A program made the position numbers and the translations under genes. Positions 45,048 to 53,634 of a stretch of DNA of 64,000 bases are shown piece by piece. The notes beneath the pieces were generated by a model. That model worked only from the letters and a program-made list of their open reading frames with translations. It searched no databases and had not been told where the DNA came from. How positions within the stretch are numbered: the first letter of the stretch is position 1; each line of letters starts with the position of its first letter. Origin of the DNA: Arthrobacter sp. cf158 (GTDB lineage: Bacteria; Actinomycetota; Actinomycetes; Actinomycetales; Micrococcaceae). The stretch lies in assembly GCF_900106835.1 (NCBI RefSeq), contig NZ_FNNR01000007.1, positions 186,001-250,000 on the forward strand, given 5' to 3'.

Positions 45048-45440
45048 ATGACCATCGTGGTGGGATACGTCCCCACACCTGAAGGCGAAGCGGCACTGAC
45101 GCAGGCCATCGCCGAGGCCAAGAAAAGCAACGACACACTGCTGGTCATCAACTCGTCCAAGGGCGACGCCCTGGTGGATAACCGGTACGCCCAGGAACCG
45201 GATATCCAAAGCATCGAGGAGCGCCTCGCCGAGCACGGCATCCAGCACATCATCAAGCAACCGGTCCGCGGGCACGATGCAGCAGCTGAGGTCCTGGACG
45301 CCGCCGACGAGAATGAAGCCAACTTGATTGTCATCGGCCTTCGCCGCCGCAGCCCGGTAGGCAAGCTCATCATGGGCAGTGTCTCCCAGCGGATCCTGCT
45401 CGAAGCTGACTGCCCGGTGCTCGCGGTCAAAGCGGACTAA
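45048..45440 (+). CDS. Universal stress protein (UspA) domain protein
   Basis: 130 residues from ATG 45048 (ACAGGAGAAACC). Short UspA fold: VVGYVPTPEGEAALTQAIAE and the ATP-binding-type tail VIGLRRRSPVGKLIMGSVSQ followed by DCPVLAVK. Cotranscription with tctCBA suggests a regulator of the transporter or of carbon stress, as with other transporter-linked Usp proteins. A palindromic terminator follows. Confidence 0.9.
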   Translation: MTIVVGYVPTPEGEAALTQAIAEAKKSNDTLLVINSSKGDALVDNRYAQEPDIQSIEERLAEHGIQHIIKQPVRGHDAAAEVLDAADENEANLIVIGLRRRSPVGKLIMGSVSQRILLEADCPVLAVKAD

Positions 45441-45453
45441 CTTCCAGAAAGCG

Positions 45454-45491
45454 CGACGGCGGCTGGTCACCCGGGTGACCAGCCGCCGTCG
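45454..45491. terminator. 38-bp perfect palindrome, bidirectional terminator
   Basis: CGACGGCGGCTGGTCACCC (45454-45472) is followed immediately by its exact reverse complement (45473-45491), with no loop bases other than those forced by hairpin bending, then TACGTTTTGT. It separates the convergent uspA and flavodoxin genes. Confidence 0.93.
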
Positions 45492-45506
45492 TACGTTTTG
45501 TCCGGG

Positions 45507-46181
45507 TCAGCTGGCGGGCAGCTGGTTGTCACGGAGCCAACTTTCGACGGCGGCCCCTCCTTGGTTGACTTCCTCACCACGTACGGCGAGCCCCTGCCCC
45601 ACCGTGGCTCCCCGGCACGATTCGGCATAGTCCCGCTCCGTGGAGCCCAGGCCACTCACGGCGTACGTCACCACAGGGTGGACCGTCTTACCTGCGAAAT
45701 CCAGCCCCTCCGTGAACGTGGCCATGATCATCGGGGCACGGCTGCCCCAGATGCCGCTTGCCAGAAGTACGGTGTCGTATTGATCAATGGAGGGAAGGGC
45801 ATTGGCGATGGCGGGGCGTGCGTCGGAGTCCTGTTCCAGCGAATTCCGCGCGACGGTTTCCCCGTAGTCAAACGGATAAGGGTCAGTGGCTTCGATCCGG
45901 TAGACGTCACAGGAGATGCGGGACCTGATCATCCCGGCCAGGACTTCGGTGTTGCCGACCTCGAGGTTGATTCGGTCGCCGTAGTAATAGTTCTCGCCGG
46001 CCCGCGAGAAGAAGGCGAGCAGGACCCGCTTGCCTGTGGTTCCCTGCTGCGACGTTCCCTGCTGCGACGGCTGACATCCGGCGGCTCCGGTGGCAAGCAC
46101 GCCGCCTGCCGCTCCCGCAAGGGCGGTGCGCATGAGAGTGCGACGGTCCAGGGCTGGAATTGGGCTAATGACTCGGTGCAC
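45507..46181 (-). CDS. Tat-exported flavodoxin-like lipoprotein
   Basis: 224 residues from GTG 46181 (AAAGGACACGA upstream); the frame is open to 46226. The leader has twin Arg (LDRRTLMRTALAGAAGGVLA) and lipobox AAGC, then a QQGTSQQGTT linker, then a flavodoxin fold: LLAFFSRAGENYYYGDR, VYRIEATDPYPFDYGETV, DTVLLASGIWGSRAPM. FMN is probably inserted before Tat export. A membrane-anchored extracellular electron carrier or quinone/nitro-reducing role is possible; the partner is not known. Confidence 0.87.
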   Translation of the reverse strand: MHRVISPIPALDRRTLMRTALAGAAGGVLATGAAGCQPSQQGTSQQGTTGKRVLLAFFSRAGENYYYGDRINLEVGNTEVLAGMIRSRISCDVYRIEATDPYPFDYGETVARNSLEQDSDARPAIANALPSIDQYDTVLLASGIWGSRAPMIMATFTEGLDFAGKTVHPVVTYAVSGLGSTERDYAESCRGATVGQGLAVRGEEVNQGGAAVESWLRDNQLPAS

Positions 46182-46285
46182 TCGTGTCCTTTCGCAGATG
46201 GGTCCTGGTTCAAGGGAACCAGCCACGTCATCGCCGCGGGAGTGCCTGCTGTGAGGTGTACTGCCAGTTCCTGCTTCGCCGTGAA

Positions 46286-46353
46286 CCAGTTTTCGTCCAG
46301 CTAATGCCCTTAAGATTCGTTCTTAGGGGCATTACCTGTACAAAAACTCGCAA
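46286..46353 (+). repeat. 68-bp hairpin repeat element, copy A
   Basis: Left arm from AGTTTTCGTCCAG (46288) through TAATGCCCTTAAGA (46315) pairs with TCTTAGGGGCATTA and TGTACAAAAACT (46321-46348), about 24 of 28 pairs, around a UUCG-type loop (46316-46320). It ends 9 bases before the GTG of the GNAT gene. Copy B is at 57178; 49 of 68 positions are identical in ungapped hand alignment. Confidence 0.9.
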
Positions 46354-46362
46354 GGGGACCAC

Positions 46363-46893
46363 GTGACTGAGACCATACGCACCGCAACAACGCACGACGC
46401 CGGGAAGCTGGCTGAGCTTGCCGCCGTCACCTTCCCGCTGGCCTGCCCGCCGGGTGCCTCTCCTGCTGATATCCAGGCCCACATCGGGAAAACGCTGAGC
46501 GAGGCCAACTTTGTGGACTACCTCGCCGACGCGAACATCACCATCCTGGTGCTCGACGACGACGGGCAGCTGAACGGGTACACGCTCCTGGTTGCCAAGC
46601 CGGCAAGCGATCCCGACGTCGCCTCCGTCCTCTCGGCACTCCCCTCAACGGAGCTCAGCAAATGCTACGTCCACCCCGAGCACCACGGACAAGGGGCAGC
46701 ATCGCGGCTCATGCAGGCTTCACTGGCCCATGCAGCGGACAAGGGCGCGGCCGGGGTATGGCTCGGCGTGAACAGCGAGAATGCCAAGGCCATCCGCTTC
46801 TACGAGAAGAGCGGCTTCCAGCGGGTAGGAACAAAGTCGTTCAAGCTCGGCAACACGGTGGAACACGACTTCGTCATGGAGTACGAGCTCTAA
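46363..46893 (+). CDS. GNAT family N-acetyltransferase
   Basis: 176 residues from GTG 46363 (AAGGGGACCAC). Acetyl-CoA motif region KCYVHPEHHGQGAASRLMQA (about residues 102-121) with the R/Q-x-x-G-x-G/A pattern HGQGAA, then GVWLGVNSENAKAIRFYEKSGF. This is the small-molecule/protein acetyltransferase group; the substrate is unknown. Its leader contains the hairpin element copy A and the ribosome site directly follows the right arm. Confidence 0.93.
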   Translation: MTETIRTATTHDAGKLAELAAVTFPLACPPGASPADIQAHIGKTLSEANFVDYLADANITILVLDDDGQLNGYTLLVAKPASDPDVASVLSALPSTELSKCYVHPEHHGQGAASRLMQASLAHAADKGAAGVWLGVNSENAKAIRFYEKSGFQRVGTKSFKLGNTVEHDFVMEYEL

Positions 46894-46897
46894 GACG

Positions 46898-49033
46898 CTA
46901 GCCGAACAGGTCTCCCGTCAGCGGCGGCCGGGGGTCACTCCGCAGCTCCAGTCCGGCAGGAAGTCCGGTGACTGTCCCGGACGAACCGGAGGCCTGAAGG
47001 GTGATCCTCGAGCGCCCCAACAGCACGTTGTCGGCGCGGAAGGACCCATAAGCATCGGGCAGGATTGGCGCCAAGTGCAGGACGTTCCGAGTGAAGTCGG
47101 GGTCGAACCTGAGCAGGATCCTGGCGAGTTGGATCGGCGCCGCAGCAGCCCACGCCTGGGGGGAACACGCCGTCGGGTACGGAACCGGCTCCGAAAAGTC
47201 TGAACGGTCAAAGCCGCAGAAGAGCTCAGGGAGCTGACCGCCAAAGTGTTCGGCGGCGTCGAACAATCCGCTCGCAACCCGGCTGGCTTCCTTGACGAAG
47301 CCGTACCGCATGAGTCCTGTGGCCACCAGGGCAGTATCGTGCGGCCAGACCGAGCCGTTGTGATAGCTGACGGGGTTGTACGCCCCCATGTCCGACCCCA
47401 GGGTGCGGATGCCCCAGCCGGTGAACATCTCCGGTGACATGAGCCGCTCCGCCACCAGCGGCGCCTTGTCCTCGTCCACAATGCCCACCCACAGGCAGTG
47501 CCCCATGTTGGAGGTGCAGGAGTCCACTGGCTTCTTGTCCTTATCCAGCGCCAGCGCGAAATAGCCCTTGTCCGGGAGCCAGAACGCCTCGTTGAAGGCG
47601 GCTTTCAGCGCTGCGGCGCGGTCTGCGCAACGGCGTTCGACGGCGGTATCACCCGCCGCCCGCGCCAGCAGCGACCGTCCCACGTAGGCCGCGTAAGCGT
47701 AGGCCTGCACCTCGCAGAGTGCCATGGGGGTCTCCGCCATGCGGCCGTCAGCGAAGTTGATGCCGTCCCAGGAGTCCTTCCATCCCTGGTTCACCAGCCC
47801 GTGCTTGTTGGACCGTTGGTACTCAATGAATCCATCGCCGTCCCGGTCGCCGTATTTCTCCATCCACTCGATGGCCCGGTCCGCGTGCGGGAGAAGGGAG
47901 TCGATGATGTCCGCACCGAGCCCCCACCTGCTGAGCTCGCCGAGCGTGGACACGAACAAGGGTGTCGCGTCAGCGGTCCCGTAGTAAGCGGTGCCGCCCA
48001 AGGCAAGTCCTGCGGTGACTCCAAGCCGCACTTCGTGGGGGATGCGTCCGGGTTCTTCTTCAGAGTTGGCATCTACCTTGGTCCCTTGCAGCGCTGCCAA
48101 CGTCTGCAAGGTTCCGGCGGCCAGATTGGGATCCACCATGAGTGACATATAGGAGGCCAACAGCGAGTCACGGCCGAACAGTGCCATGAACCAGGGAGCG
48201 CCGGCCGCGACGGCGGCACGGCCCGGGTGTGCGGGGTCGAAGATCCGCAGGGAGCCCAGGTCCCGTTGGCTGCGTTCCAGGACGTCCTCCACATTGGTAT
48301 CCGTCACTGCTATCCGGGGAACGTGCTCTTCCCATTCCACATGGCGGCGGACGCCCGGGGTGTGATGCAGCGGGGTGGTCTCGGTAAAGGGATCGTTGGG
48401 TCCCTCGCCGTTGGTCAGCGGGAGGGCGATGATGCTGGTGGACCATTGGCTGCGCGCCGGGATGATGACGTGGAATGCCAATCCGTCCTTGGACACCTTG
48501 GCACCGGAGGCCCGGAATGACACTCCCCTGCGTTGACCCGTGGCGTGGACCGACTCGATGTGCAGTTCTTTCTTGTGCGCCGTTGTTACCGCTGGCGAAG
48601 ATTTGCCCGTCCTGCCGCCCTTGACGTCGAAGAGGTCCGCCAGGTCGGCATCGAGCAACAACTCAAGGTGGCAGGGAGCTTCCTGCGATGAGTAGTTCCT
48701 GATGGTGATGTCGTCCCGCAGCCCTGACCCGACGTGCCGTTGGTGCTGAACCACCAGCGGGCTGTCGAACCTGCCATCAGTGGAGCACGCCCGGCCCACG
48801 TATTCGGCTTGGAATGCCGTGGGGTTGCGGGCCACCAGCGGTTCCCGCAACGCCCCGTTGACCCGCAGGATCCAACGGGACACTATCCGGGTGTCCTGGT
48901 AGTAGGCACCCTGGGAACCGCCGCCGTGGATGTCGCCGGAATGCGAGGAGATACAGAAGGAGGAACCTTCGACGACGGTGACGGCACCCAGTTCTGACGC
49001 GCCGGCTTCGGTGTCTTCATTCCAGGCGGTCAT
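46898..49033 (-). CDS. Glycogen debranching-type amylo-alpha-1,6-glucosidase
   Basis: 711 residues. The N-terminal GDE_N_bis-like beta domain (TVVEGSSFCISSHSGDIHGG, YYQDTRIVSRWILRVNG) is followed by an alpha/alpha-toroid: WFMALFGRDSLLASYMSLMV, GRIPHEVRLGV, GDRDGDGFIEYQR, QGWKDSWDGINFADG and YNPVSYHNGSVWPHDTALVA. It removes alpha-1,6 branches or acts on trehalose/amylose-type sugars in the cytoplasm. It converges with the GNAT gene with 4 bases between stops and is followed upstream by a GT4 gene on the same strand; the two may be cotranscribed. Confidence 0.93.
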   Translation of the reverse strand: MTAWNEDTEAGASELGAVTVVEGSSFCISSHSGDIHGGGSQGAYYQDTRIVSRWILRVNGALREPLVARNPTAFQAEYVGRACSTDGRFDSPLVVQHQRHVGSGLRDDITIRNYSSQEAPCHLELLLDADLADLFDVKGGRTGKSSPAVTTAHKKELHIESVHATGQRRGVSFRASGAKVSKDGLAFHVIIPARSQWSTSIIALPLTNGEGPNDPFTETTPLHHTPGVRRHVEWEEHVPRIAVTDTNVEDVLERSQRDLGSLRIFDPAHPGRAAVAAGAPWFMALFGRDSLLASYMSLMVDPNLAAGTLQTLAALQGTKVDANSEEEPGRIPHEVRLGVTAGLALGGTAYYGTADATPLFVSTLGELSRWGLGADIIDSLLPHADRAIEWMEKYGDRDGDGFIEYQRSNKHGLVNQGWKDSWDGINFADGRMAETPMALCEVQAYAYAAYVGRSLLARAAGDTAVERRCADRAAALKAAFNEAFWLPDKGYFALALDKDKKPVDSCTSNMGHCLWVGIVDEDKAPLVAERLMSPEMFTGWGIRTLGSDMGAYNPVSYHNGSVWPHDTALVATGLMRYGFVKEASRVASGLFDAAEHFGGQLPELFCGFDRSDFSEPVPYPTACSPQAWAAAAPIQLARILLRFDPDFTRNVLHLAPILPDAYGSFRADNVLLGRSRITLQASGSSGTVTGLPAGLELRSDPRPPLTGDLFG

Positions 49034-49078
49034 GTCACACTGAACCTTCTTCCACCAGCGTCCCGGCTGGTTGTCTCG

Positions 49079-49130
49079 GGTTGTTCAATCACAGGTTGTT
49101 CGATCACTAGTTGTTTGATCACAGGTTGAT
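49079..49130. repeat. 15-bp tandem repeat between the debranching and GT4 genes
   Basis: TTGTTCAATC (49081), TTGTTCGATC (49096), TTGTTTGATC (49111) and TTGAT (49126) are spaced exactly 15 bp apart, with ACAGG or ACTAG between. The GT4 stop codon (49119-49121) lies in the third unit. Each unit carries a GATCAC half. Confidence 0.85.
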
Positions 49131-50201
49131 GGGAGCTTGCCTCTGATTCTGGTGCACGTCGGCGTCGTCGGAAAGGCCTTTGACGTTGAACTGATCGATG
49201 ACCGCGGAATAGAGCCTGAGGTGGTCTGCGGCCATTCGTGCAGCGTTGAAGTATTCGTCCACTGATCGCCGGCAGTCAGCACGGTTGAGGGTGCGGGCCG
49301 CGTTGACAAGATGGGCGAGTTGGTCCGTCCCACCCAGGTATCCGGTGACGCCATCGGTGATGATTTCCGGCGCCGCTCCCATGCGGGTGGCTACCACCGG
49401 TGTGCCGGTGGCCAAGGCCTCGATCATCACCAGCCCGAACGGTTCATGCCATTGGAGGGGGTTGAGCAAAACGGTCGCTTCACCCATCAGCTGGAACTTC
49501 TCCGGATCGGACAGTTCACCCAGGAACTCCTCGTTGGGGCCCAGCATCGGTTCAATCACCTCACCGAAGAACTGCTTCTCCTCGGGGGCGTGCATCTTGG
49601 CTGCAATCCGCAGGGGCATTCCGGCCGCCCGGGCAACATCGATCGCTTCAAGGAGCCCTTTGTCGGGACACATCCGGCCCACAAAGCACGCATATCCACC
49701 CTGTCCTGCACCTACGGAGACGGTGGAAGGATCAAGGCCGTGGTGGATCACCGCTGCTATGGGCAGCTCGGGGACCCGGCTGTGCTGGTCGTGGGAGATG
49801 GCAAGCACAGCAGTGTCCGGGGCCATGTCGCGGTACAGCTCAATGGCCCGCGGAAACAGCGGTCCATGGATGGTGGTAACCACTGGCACGCAGGGTGGTC
49901 TATGCGCGTAGAGGGGACCCACAAGAGTGTGGTCGTGGATGATGTCAACGTCATGAAGTCCCCGGTAGGCCTTGATCACGTGGGCCAGCTCGCTGAGGCT
50001 GCTCCCCAGTTCTTCGGGTCTGCTGGCTTCGAAGCCTGGAAGGTGTGGAACGGGGCAGCTGCTGTCCGCGGTGGTGGCCAGGAGAACCTCATGTCCCGCG
50101 TCCACCAATGCCCGCGCCAGGGCGTCCACAACGCGTTCGGTTCCGCCGTATCGTTCCGGTGGGACGGTAAACCAGGGTCCAACAATGAGTCCTATGCGCA
50201 C
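49119..50201 (-). CDS. GT4-family glycosyltransferase
   Basis: 360 residues from GTG 50201 (GGAGGCTGACAAC). GT-B fold: GPWFTVPPERYGGTERVVDAL (acceptor domain with GGxE), DIIHDHT, and the donor-domain motifs GRMCPDKGLLEAIDVARAAG and EPFGLVMIEALATGTPVVAT (E-x7-E). It probably uses a nucleotide sugar to build glycans, trehalose- or glycogen-like polymers, which fits the adjacent debranching enzyme. A run of 15-bp repeats ends the gene. Confidence 0.93.
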   Translation of the reverse strand: MRIGLIVGPWFTVPPERYGGTERVVDALARALVDAGHEVLLATTADSSCPVPHLPGFEASRPEELGSSLSELAHVIKAYRGLHDVDIIHDHTLVGPLYAHRPPCVPVVTTIHGPLFPRAIELYRDMAPDTAVLAISHDQHSRVPELPIAAVIHHGLDPSTVSVGAGQGGYACFVGRMCPDKGLLEAIDVARAAGMPLRIAAKMHAPEEKQFFGEVIEPMLGPNEEFLGELSDPEKFQLMGEATVLLNPLQWHEPFGLVMIEALATGTPVVATRMGAAPEIITDGVTGYLGGTDQLAHLVNAARTLNRADCRRSVDEYFNAARMAADHLRLYSAVIDQFNVKGLSDDADVHQNQRQAPINL

Positions 50202-50349
50202 GTTGTCAGCCTCCGCGCAAAACCCCCAGTCCGAGGGCTGGCTTCATAACCCTTTCCAAGGGTATGGGGCTGTCCCCGGGAGGGCAACGGGTGATGAAAA
50301 TAACAGCCGTGTAAGGAATGGCCGGCCCGCTCACCCGGTTGGAGAAAGC

Positions 50350-51048
50350 ATGAAGATTGAGATCTGGTCAGACGTCGCGTGTCCTTGGTGCTACATCGGC
50401 AAGCGCCGTTTCGAGACCGCCCTGGCACAGTTCCCGCACCGCGATTCCGTGGAGATCGAGTGGAAGAGTTACCAGCTGGACCCCACCGTCCCGGAGCACT
50501 ATGACGGCACGGAGCTGGACTACCTGAGCAACCGCAAGGGCATGGCTCCGGAGCAGGTCAAGCAGATGTTCGCCCACGTCACGGAGACGGCAAAGGGCGA
50601 AGGCCTGGACTACCACTTCGACAAGGTGGTGGTGGCCAACAGCTTCACCGCTCACCGCCTCATCCACCTCGCCGCTGCCCACGGCCGCCAGGACGCCGTC
50701 AAGGAGCAGCTGCTCAGCGACCACTTTGAGCACGGCAAGGACATCGGCAACCAGGACTACCTCACCGGACTCGGCGCCGCACTGGACCTCCCGGAAGATG
50801 AAGTGGCTGAACTCTTCACCTCGGACAAATACACCGAGGAGGTCAACCAGGACATCAACGAGGCCCGCGCCATCGGCGTCACCGGCGTCCCGTTCTTCGT
50901 CATTGACCGCAAGTACGGCATCTCCGGCGCCCAGCCCGCAGATCTCTTCAGCGAGGCCCTGAACCAGGCATGGCAGGAAGCAAACCCGCTGATCCCGGTG
51001 GGCGCCTCTGACGCTGAGGCCTGCGGCCCTGACGGCTGCGCGGTCTAA
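50350..51048 (+). CDS. DsbA family protein, FrnE-like 2-hydroxychromene isomerase/oxidoreductase
   Basis: 232 residues from ATG 50350 (GGAGAAAGC). Thioredoxin-fold CPWC at residues 11-14 in SDVACPWCYIGKRRFE, cis-Pro in GVTGVPFFVIDRKYG, and the helical insertion with LSNRKGMAPEQVKQMFA. There is no signal peptide, so it is cytoplasmic FrnE type, associated with polyketide or oxidative-stress metabolism. The Cys-rich end AEACGPDGCAV is characteristic. A terminator follows. Confidence 0.94.
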   Translation: MKIEIWSDVACPWCYIGKRRFETALAQFPHRDSVEIEWKSYQLDPTVPEHYDGTELDYLSNRKGMAPEQVKQMFAHVTETAKGEGLDYHFDKVVVANSFTAHRLIHLAAAHGRQDAVKEQLLSDHFEHGKDIGNQDYLTGLGAALDLPEDEVAELFTSDKYTEEVNQDINEARAIGVTGVPFFVIDRKYGISGAQPADLFSEALNQAWQEANPLIPVGASDAEACGPDGCAV

Positions 51049-51095
51049 GCAGCCCCCGCCGTCGGGCCTTCCCGATTGCAGGCATAAAGCACGCC

Positions 51096-51128
51096 AAAGG
51101 CGGGCAGCTTCCCCAGCTGCCCGCCTTT
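51096..51128. terminator. Bidirectional terminator between frnE-like and GH51 genes
   Basis: AAAGGCGGGCAGCT (51096-51109) pairs perfectly with AGCTGCCCGCCTTT (51115-51128), 14-bp stem, 5-base loop, with A- and T-runs at the ends for both directions. Confidence 0.95.
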
Positions 51129-51139
51129 CGCGTACGGCG

Positions 51140-52678
51140 TTAGCCCTTCACCACGTCAAGCTCGACGACGGCCCAGGACAATGCGGGAAGCGTCAGGCGG
51201 AGTTCGGAGCCAGTCACCTTCACACCGTCCAGAGCGGTCAGGCCAACGCGGCCCGGCTGACCCTGGCTGTTGATGGTCAAACGGTCGCCACCCTCGGGGA
51301 TTTCCAGGACCTCGGCGCGGATCACCTGGCGGGCGTCGAAACCACGCAAGGCAACCTCGACGTCGGCGGCTTCTTCCAGCCCGCGGTTGGCAAAGAACAG
51401 TGCCAGCCTGCCCGTTTCTTCATTCCAGGTTGCGCTGACGTCCACCAGATCGGTGTCTCCAAAGCGGCTGTTCGAGTACTTGTCCGAGTCCACCGAGAGC
51501 CGCAGGATCTGGCCCTTGGCGAGCTCGGCCATGCGCGCGAACGGGTGGAAAATGGTCTGCTTCCACGCCGGGCCGTTCTCCTCGGACAAGATGGGCGCAA
51601 TGACGTTGACCAGCTGCGCCTGGTTGGCGATTTTCACGCGGTCACCGTGGCGCAGCAGCGAGTTGAGCAGCGTTCCCACCACCACGGCGTCGGTCACGTT
51701 GTACTTGTCCTCGATCACGCGGGGGTGCTCACGCCAGCCGGCCTTGGCCACGTTGTGCGGCTGATCCTCGGTATCCAGGCCGCGCTGGTACCAAACGTTC
51801 CACTCATCGAAGGACAGGTTGATGTGCTTCTTGTGCTTGCCCTTGGCCCGGACGGCGTCCGCGGTGGCGATCACTGACTCAATGAAGTAGTCGGTGTCGA
51901 CGGCGGAGGCCAGGAAGCTGCCGACGTCGCCGTCGTGCTCCTGGTAGTAGGCGTGGAGGGACACGTAATCCACTTCGTCATAGGTGTGGGTGAGGACGGT
52001 CTGCTCCCACGCACCGAACGTTGGCATCGAAGAGCTGGAACTGCCGCAGGCCACCAACTCCAGCGTGGGGTCAACGAACCGCATGGCCTTGGCAGCTTCC
52101 TGTGCCAGGCGTCCGTATTCGTCGGCGGTTTTGTGGCCGATCTGCCACGGCCCGTCCAACTCGTTGCCCAAGCACCAGAGCTTGATGTTGAACGGGTCCT
52201 TGTGGCCGTTCTTGGCACGGAGGTCTGACAGATAGGTTCCGCCGGGGTGGTTGGCGTACTCCACGATCTCGCGGGCAGCGTCCACTCCCCTGGTGCCCAG
52301 GTTGATGGCTTCCATGATTTCCGTGCCGGCCTGCTTGGACCAGTCCACAAACTCGTGCAGGCCAAAGGCGTTGGTCTCCACGGTGTGCCAGGCCCCGTCC
52401 AAGCGGCGCGGCCGGTTTTCCACGGGGCCAATCCCGTCTTCCCAGTTGTAGCCGGAGACGAAGTTGCCGCCGGGGTACCGGATCACGGTGGCGCCGAGTT
52501 CCTTCACGAGCTTCATGACGTCCTGCCGGAAACCGTTCTCGTCGGCCTCCGGGTGCCCGGGTTCGTAGATGCCGGTGTAAACACAGCGGCCCATGTGCTC
52601 CACGAAGGAGCCGAAGAGTCGTCGGGGTACCTCGCCAATGGTGAAGTCGCGGTCGAGGGTGATGCGTGCGCGGGACAT
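51140..52678 (-). CDS. GH51 intracellular alpha-L-arabinofuranosidase
   Basis: 512 residues, ATG 52678 after AAGGAGATAC. Family 51 retaining enzyme: acid/base Glu173 in CLGNELDGPW and nucleophile Glu292 in FDEWNVWYQ, with FGSFVEHMGRCVYTGIYEPGH, RYPGGNFVSGYNWEDG at the N-terminus and a C-terminal beta-sandwich. It releases arabinose from short arabino-oligosaccharides taken up by the ABC importer encoded upstream in the same operon. No signal peptide, so cytoplasmic. Confidence 0.96.
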   Translation of the reverse strand: MSRARITLDRDFTIGEVPRRLFGSFVEHMGRCVYTGIYEPGHPEADENGFRQDVMKLVKELGATVIRYPGGNFVSGYNWEDGIGPVENRPRRLDGAWHTVETNAFGLHEFVDWSKQAGTEIMEAINLGTRGVDAAREIVEYANHPGGTYLSDLRAKNGHKDPFNIKLWCLGNELDGPWQIGHKTADEYGRLAQEAAKAMRFVDPTLELVACGSSSSSMPTFGAWEQTVLTHTYDEVDYVSLHAYYQEHDGDVGSFLASAVDTDYFIESVIATADAVRAKGKHKKHINLSFDEWNVWYQRGLDTEDQPHNVAKAGWREHPRVIEDKYNVTDAVVVGTLLNSLLRHGDRVKIANQAQLVNVIAPILSEENGPAWKQTIFHPFARMAELAKGQILRLSVDSDKYSNSRFGDTDLVDVSATWNEETGRLALFFANRGLEEAADVEVALRGFDARQVIRAEVLEIPEGGDRLTINSQGQPGRVGLTALDGVKVTGSELRLTLPALSWAVVELDVVKG

Positions 52679-52729
52679 GTATCTCCTTGGTTGTGTTCTG
52701 AAACTTTGGTTGACAAAAGAGGCGGCCGG

Positions 52730-53632
52730 TCAGGTTCCGGCAAGTCCCGTCGTCGCGACGCCTTTGATGATTTGGCGCTGGAAGAACAGGAAGACGACAA
52801 TCAGCGGCAGTGCCGCAAGCAGGGCGGACGCCATGTTCTGCGCGTACTGGATGCCGTAGGCGCTCTTGATGGTCTGCAATCCGACCGGGAGGGTCAGCAG
52901 GTTGCCGTCGTTGGTGGCGATGAACGGCCAGAGGAAGTTGTTCCAGGCGCCGATGAACACAAAGATCGCGACGGCGGCCAGGATGGGCCGGGACAACGGC
53001 AGGATGATTTGGGTGAAGATCCGCAAGCGGCTGGCACCGTCCATCACGGCGGCTTCCTCGAGTTCACGCGGGATCTGGTCGAAGAACTTCTTCAGCACGA
53101 ACACCATGGCCGGGTGGATGACCTGCGGCAGGATGATGGCCCACGAGGTATCGATCAGGTTCAGCGCCAGCATTTGGTAGAACAACGGGATGATCATCAC
53201 GGGCGGCGGGATGATGATGGACGCGATGATCACCGTCATCAGCACCTTCTTGCCCTTGAAGTCGATCCTGGAGAGCGCGTACGCAACCAGCGCCGAAATC
53301 ACCAGCGTGATGGCCGTGATAGCTGCCGAGGTGTAGAGCGAGTTCCACGTCCAGAGCGGGATGTTGCCGTCCTGGAACACCTTGACGAACGCTTCAGGTG
53401 TGAAGCCCGACGGCGGCAGCCAGGTGACGTCCGGGGCCGCGGCATCCGTCTCGGTCTTGAAAGCGGTGGCCGTGGCCCACGCGAACGGGATCAGCCAGAG
53501 CACGGCAATGAAGGCTGCGACGGCGATGGCCGCGATCCGGCCTACCGTCAGCTTCTTGCGAGGTTGGCGGATCGTGAGGCTATCTGCTGTGGTGGCATGT
53601 GGTGCGGGACGGGTCAGGGTAGGGATTGCCAT
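52730..53632 (-). CDS. ABC sugar permease (AraQ-like)
   Basis: 300 residues with six membrane helices; EAA loop EEAAVMDGASRLRIFTQIILP. MalG-like ending (FFQRQIIKGVATTGLAGT). It starts 3 bases after the stop of the other permease. With that partner it moves arabino-oligosaccharides. Confidence 0.93.
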   Translation of the reverse strand: MAIPTLTRPAPHATTADSLTIRQPRKKLTVGRIAAIAVAAFIAVLWLIPFAWATATAFKTETDAAAPDVTWLPPSGFTPEAFVKVFQDGNIPLWTWNSLYTSAAITAITLVISALVAYALSRIDFKGKKVLMTVIIASIIIPPPVMIIPLFYQMLALNLIDTSWAIILPQVIHPAMVFVLKKFFDQIPRELEEAAVMDGASRLRIFTQIILPLSRPILAAVAIFVFIGAWNNFLWPFIATNDGNLLTLPVGLQTIKSAYGIQYAQNMASALLAALPLIVVFLFFQRQIIKGVATTGLAGT

Positions 53633-53634
53633 GG

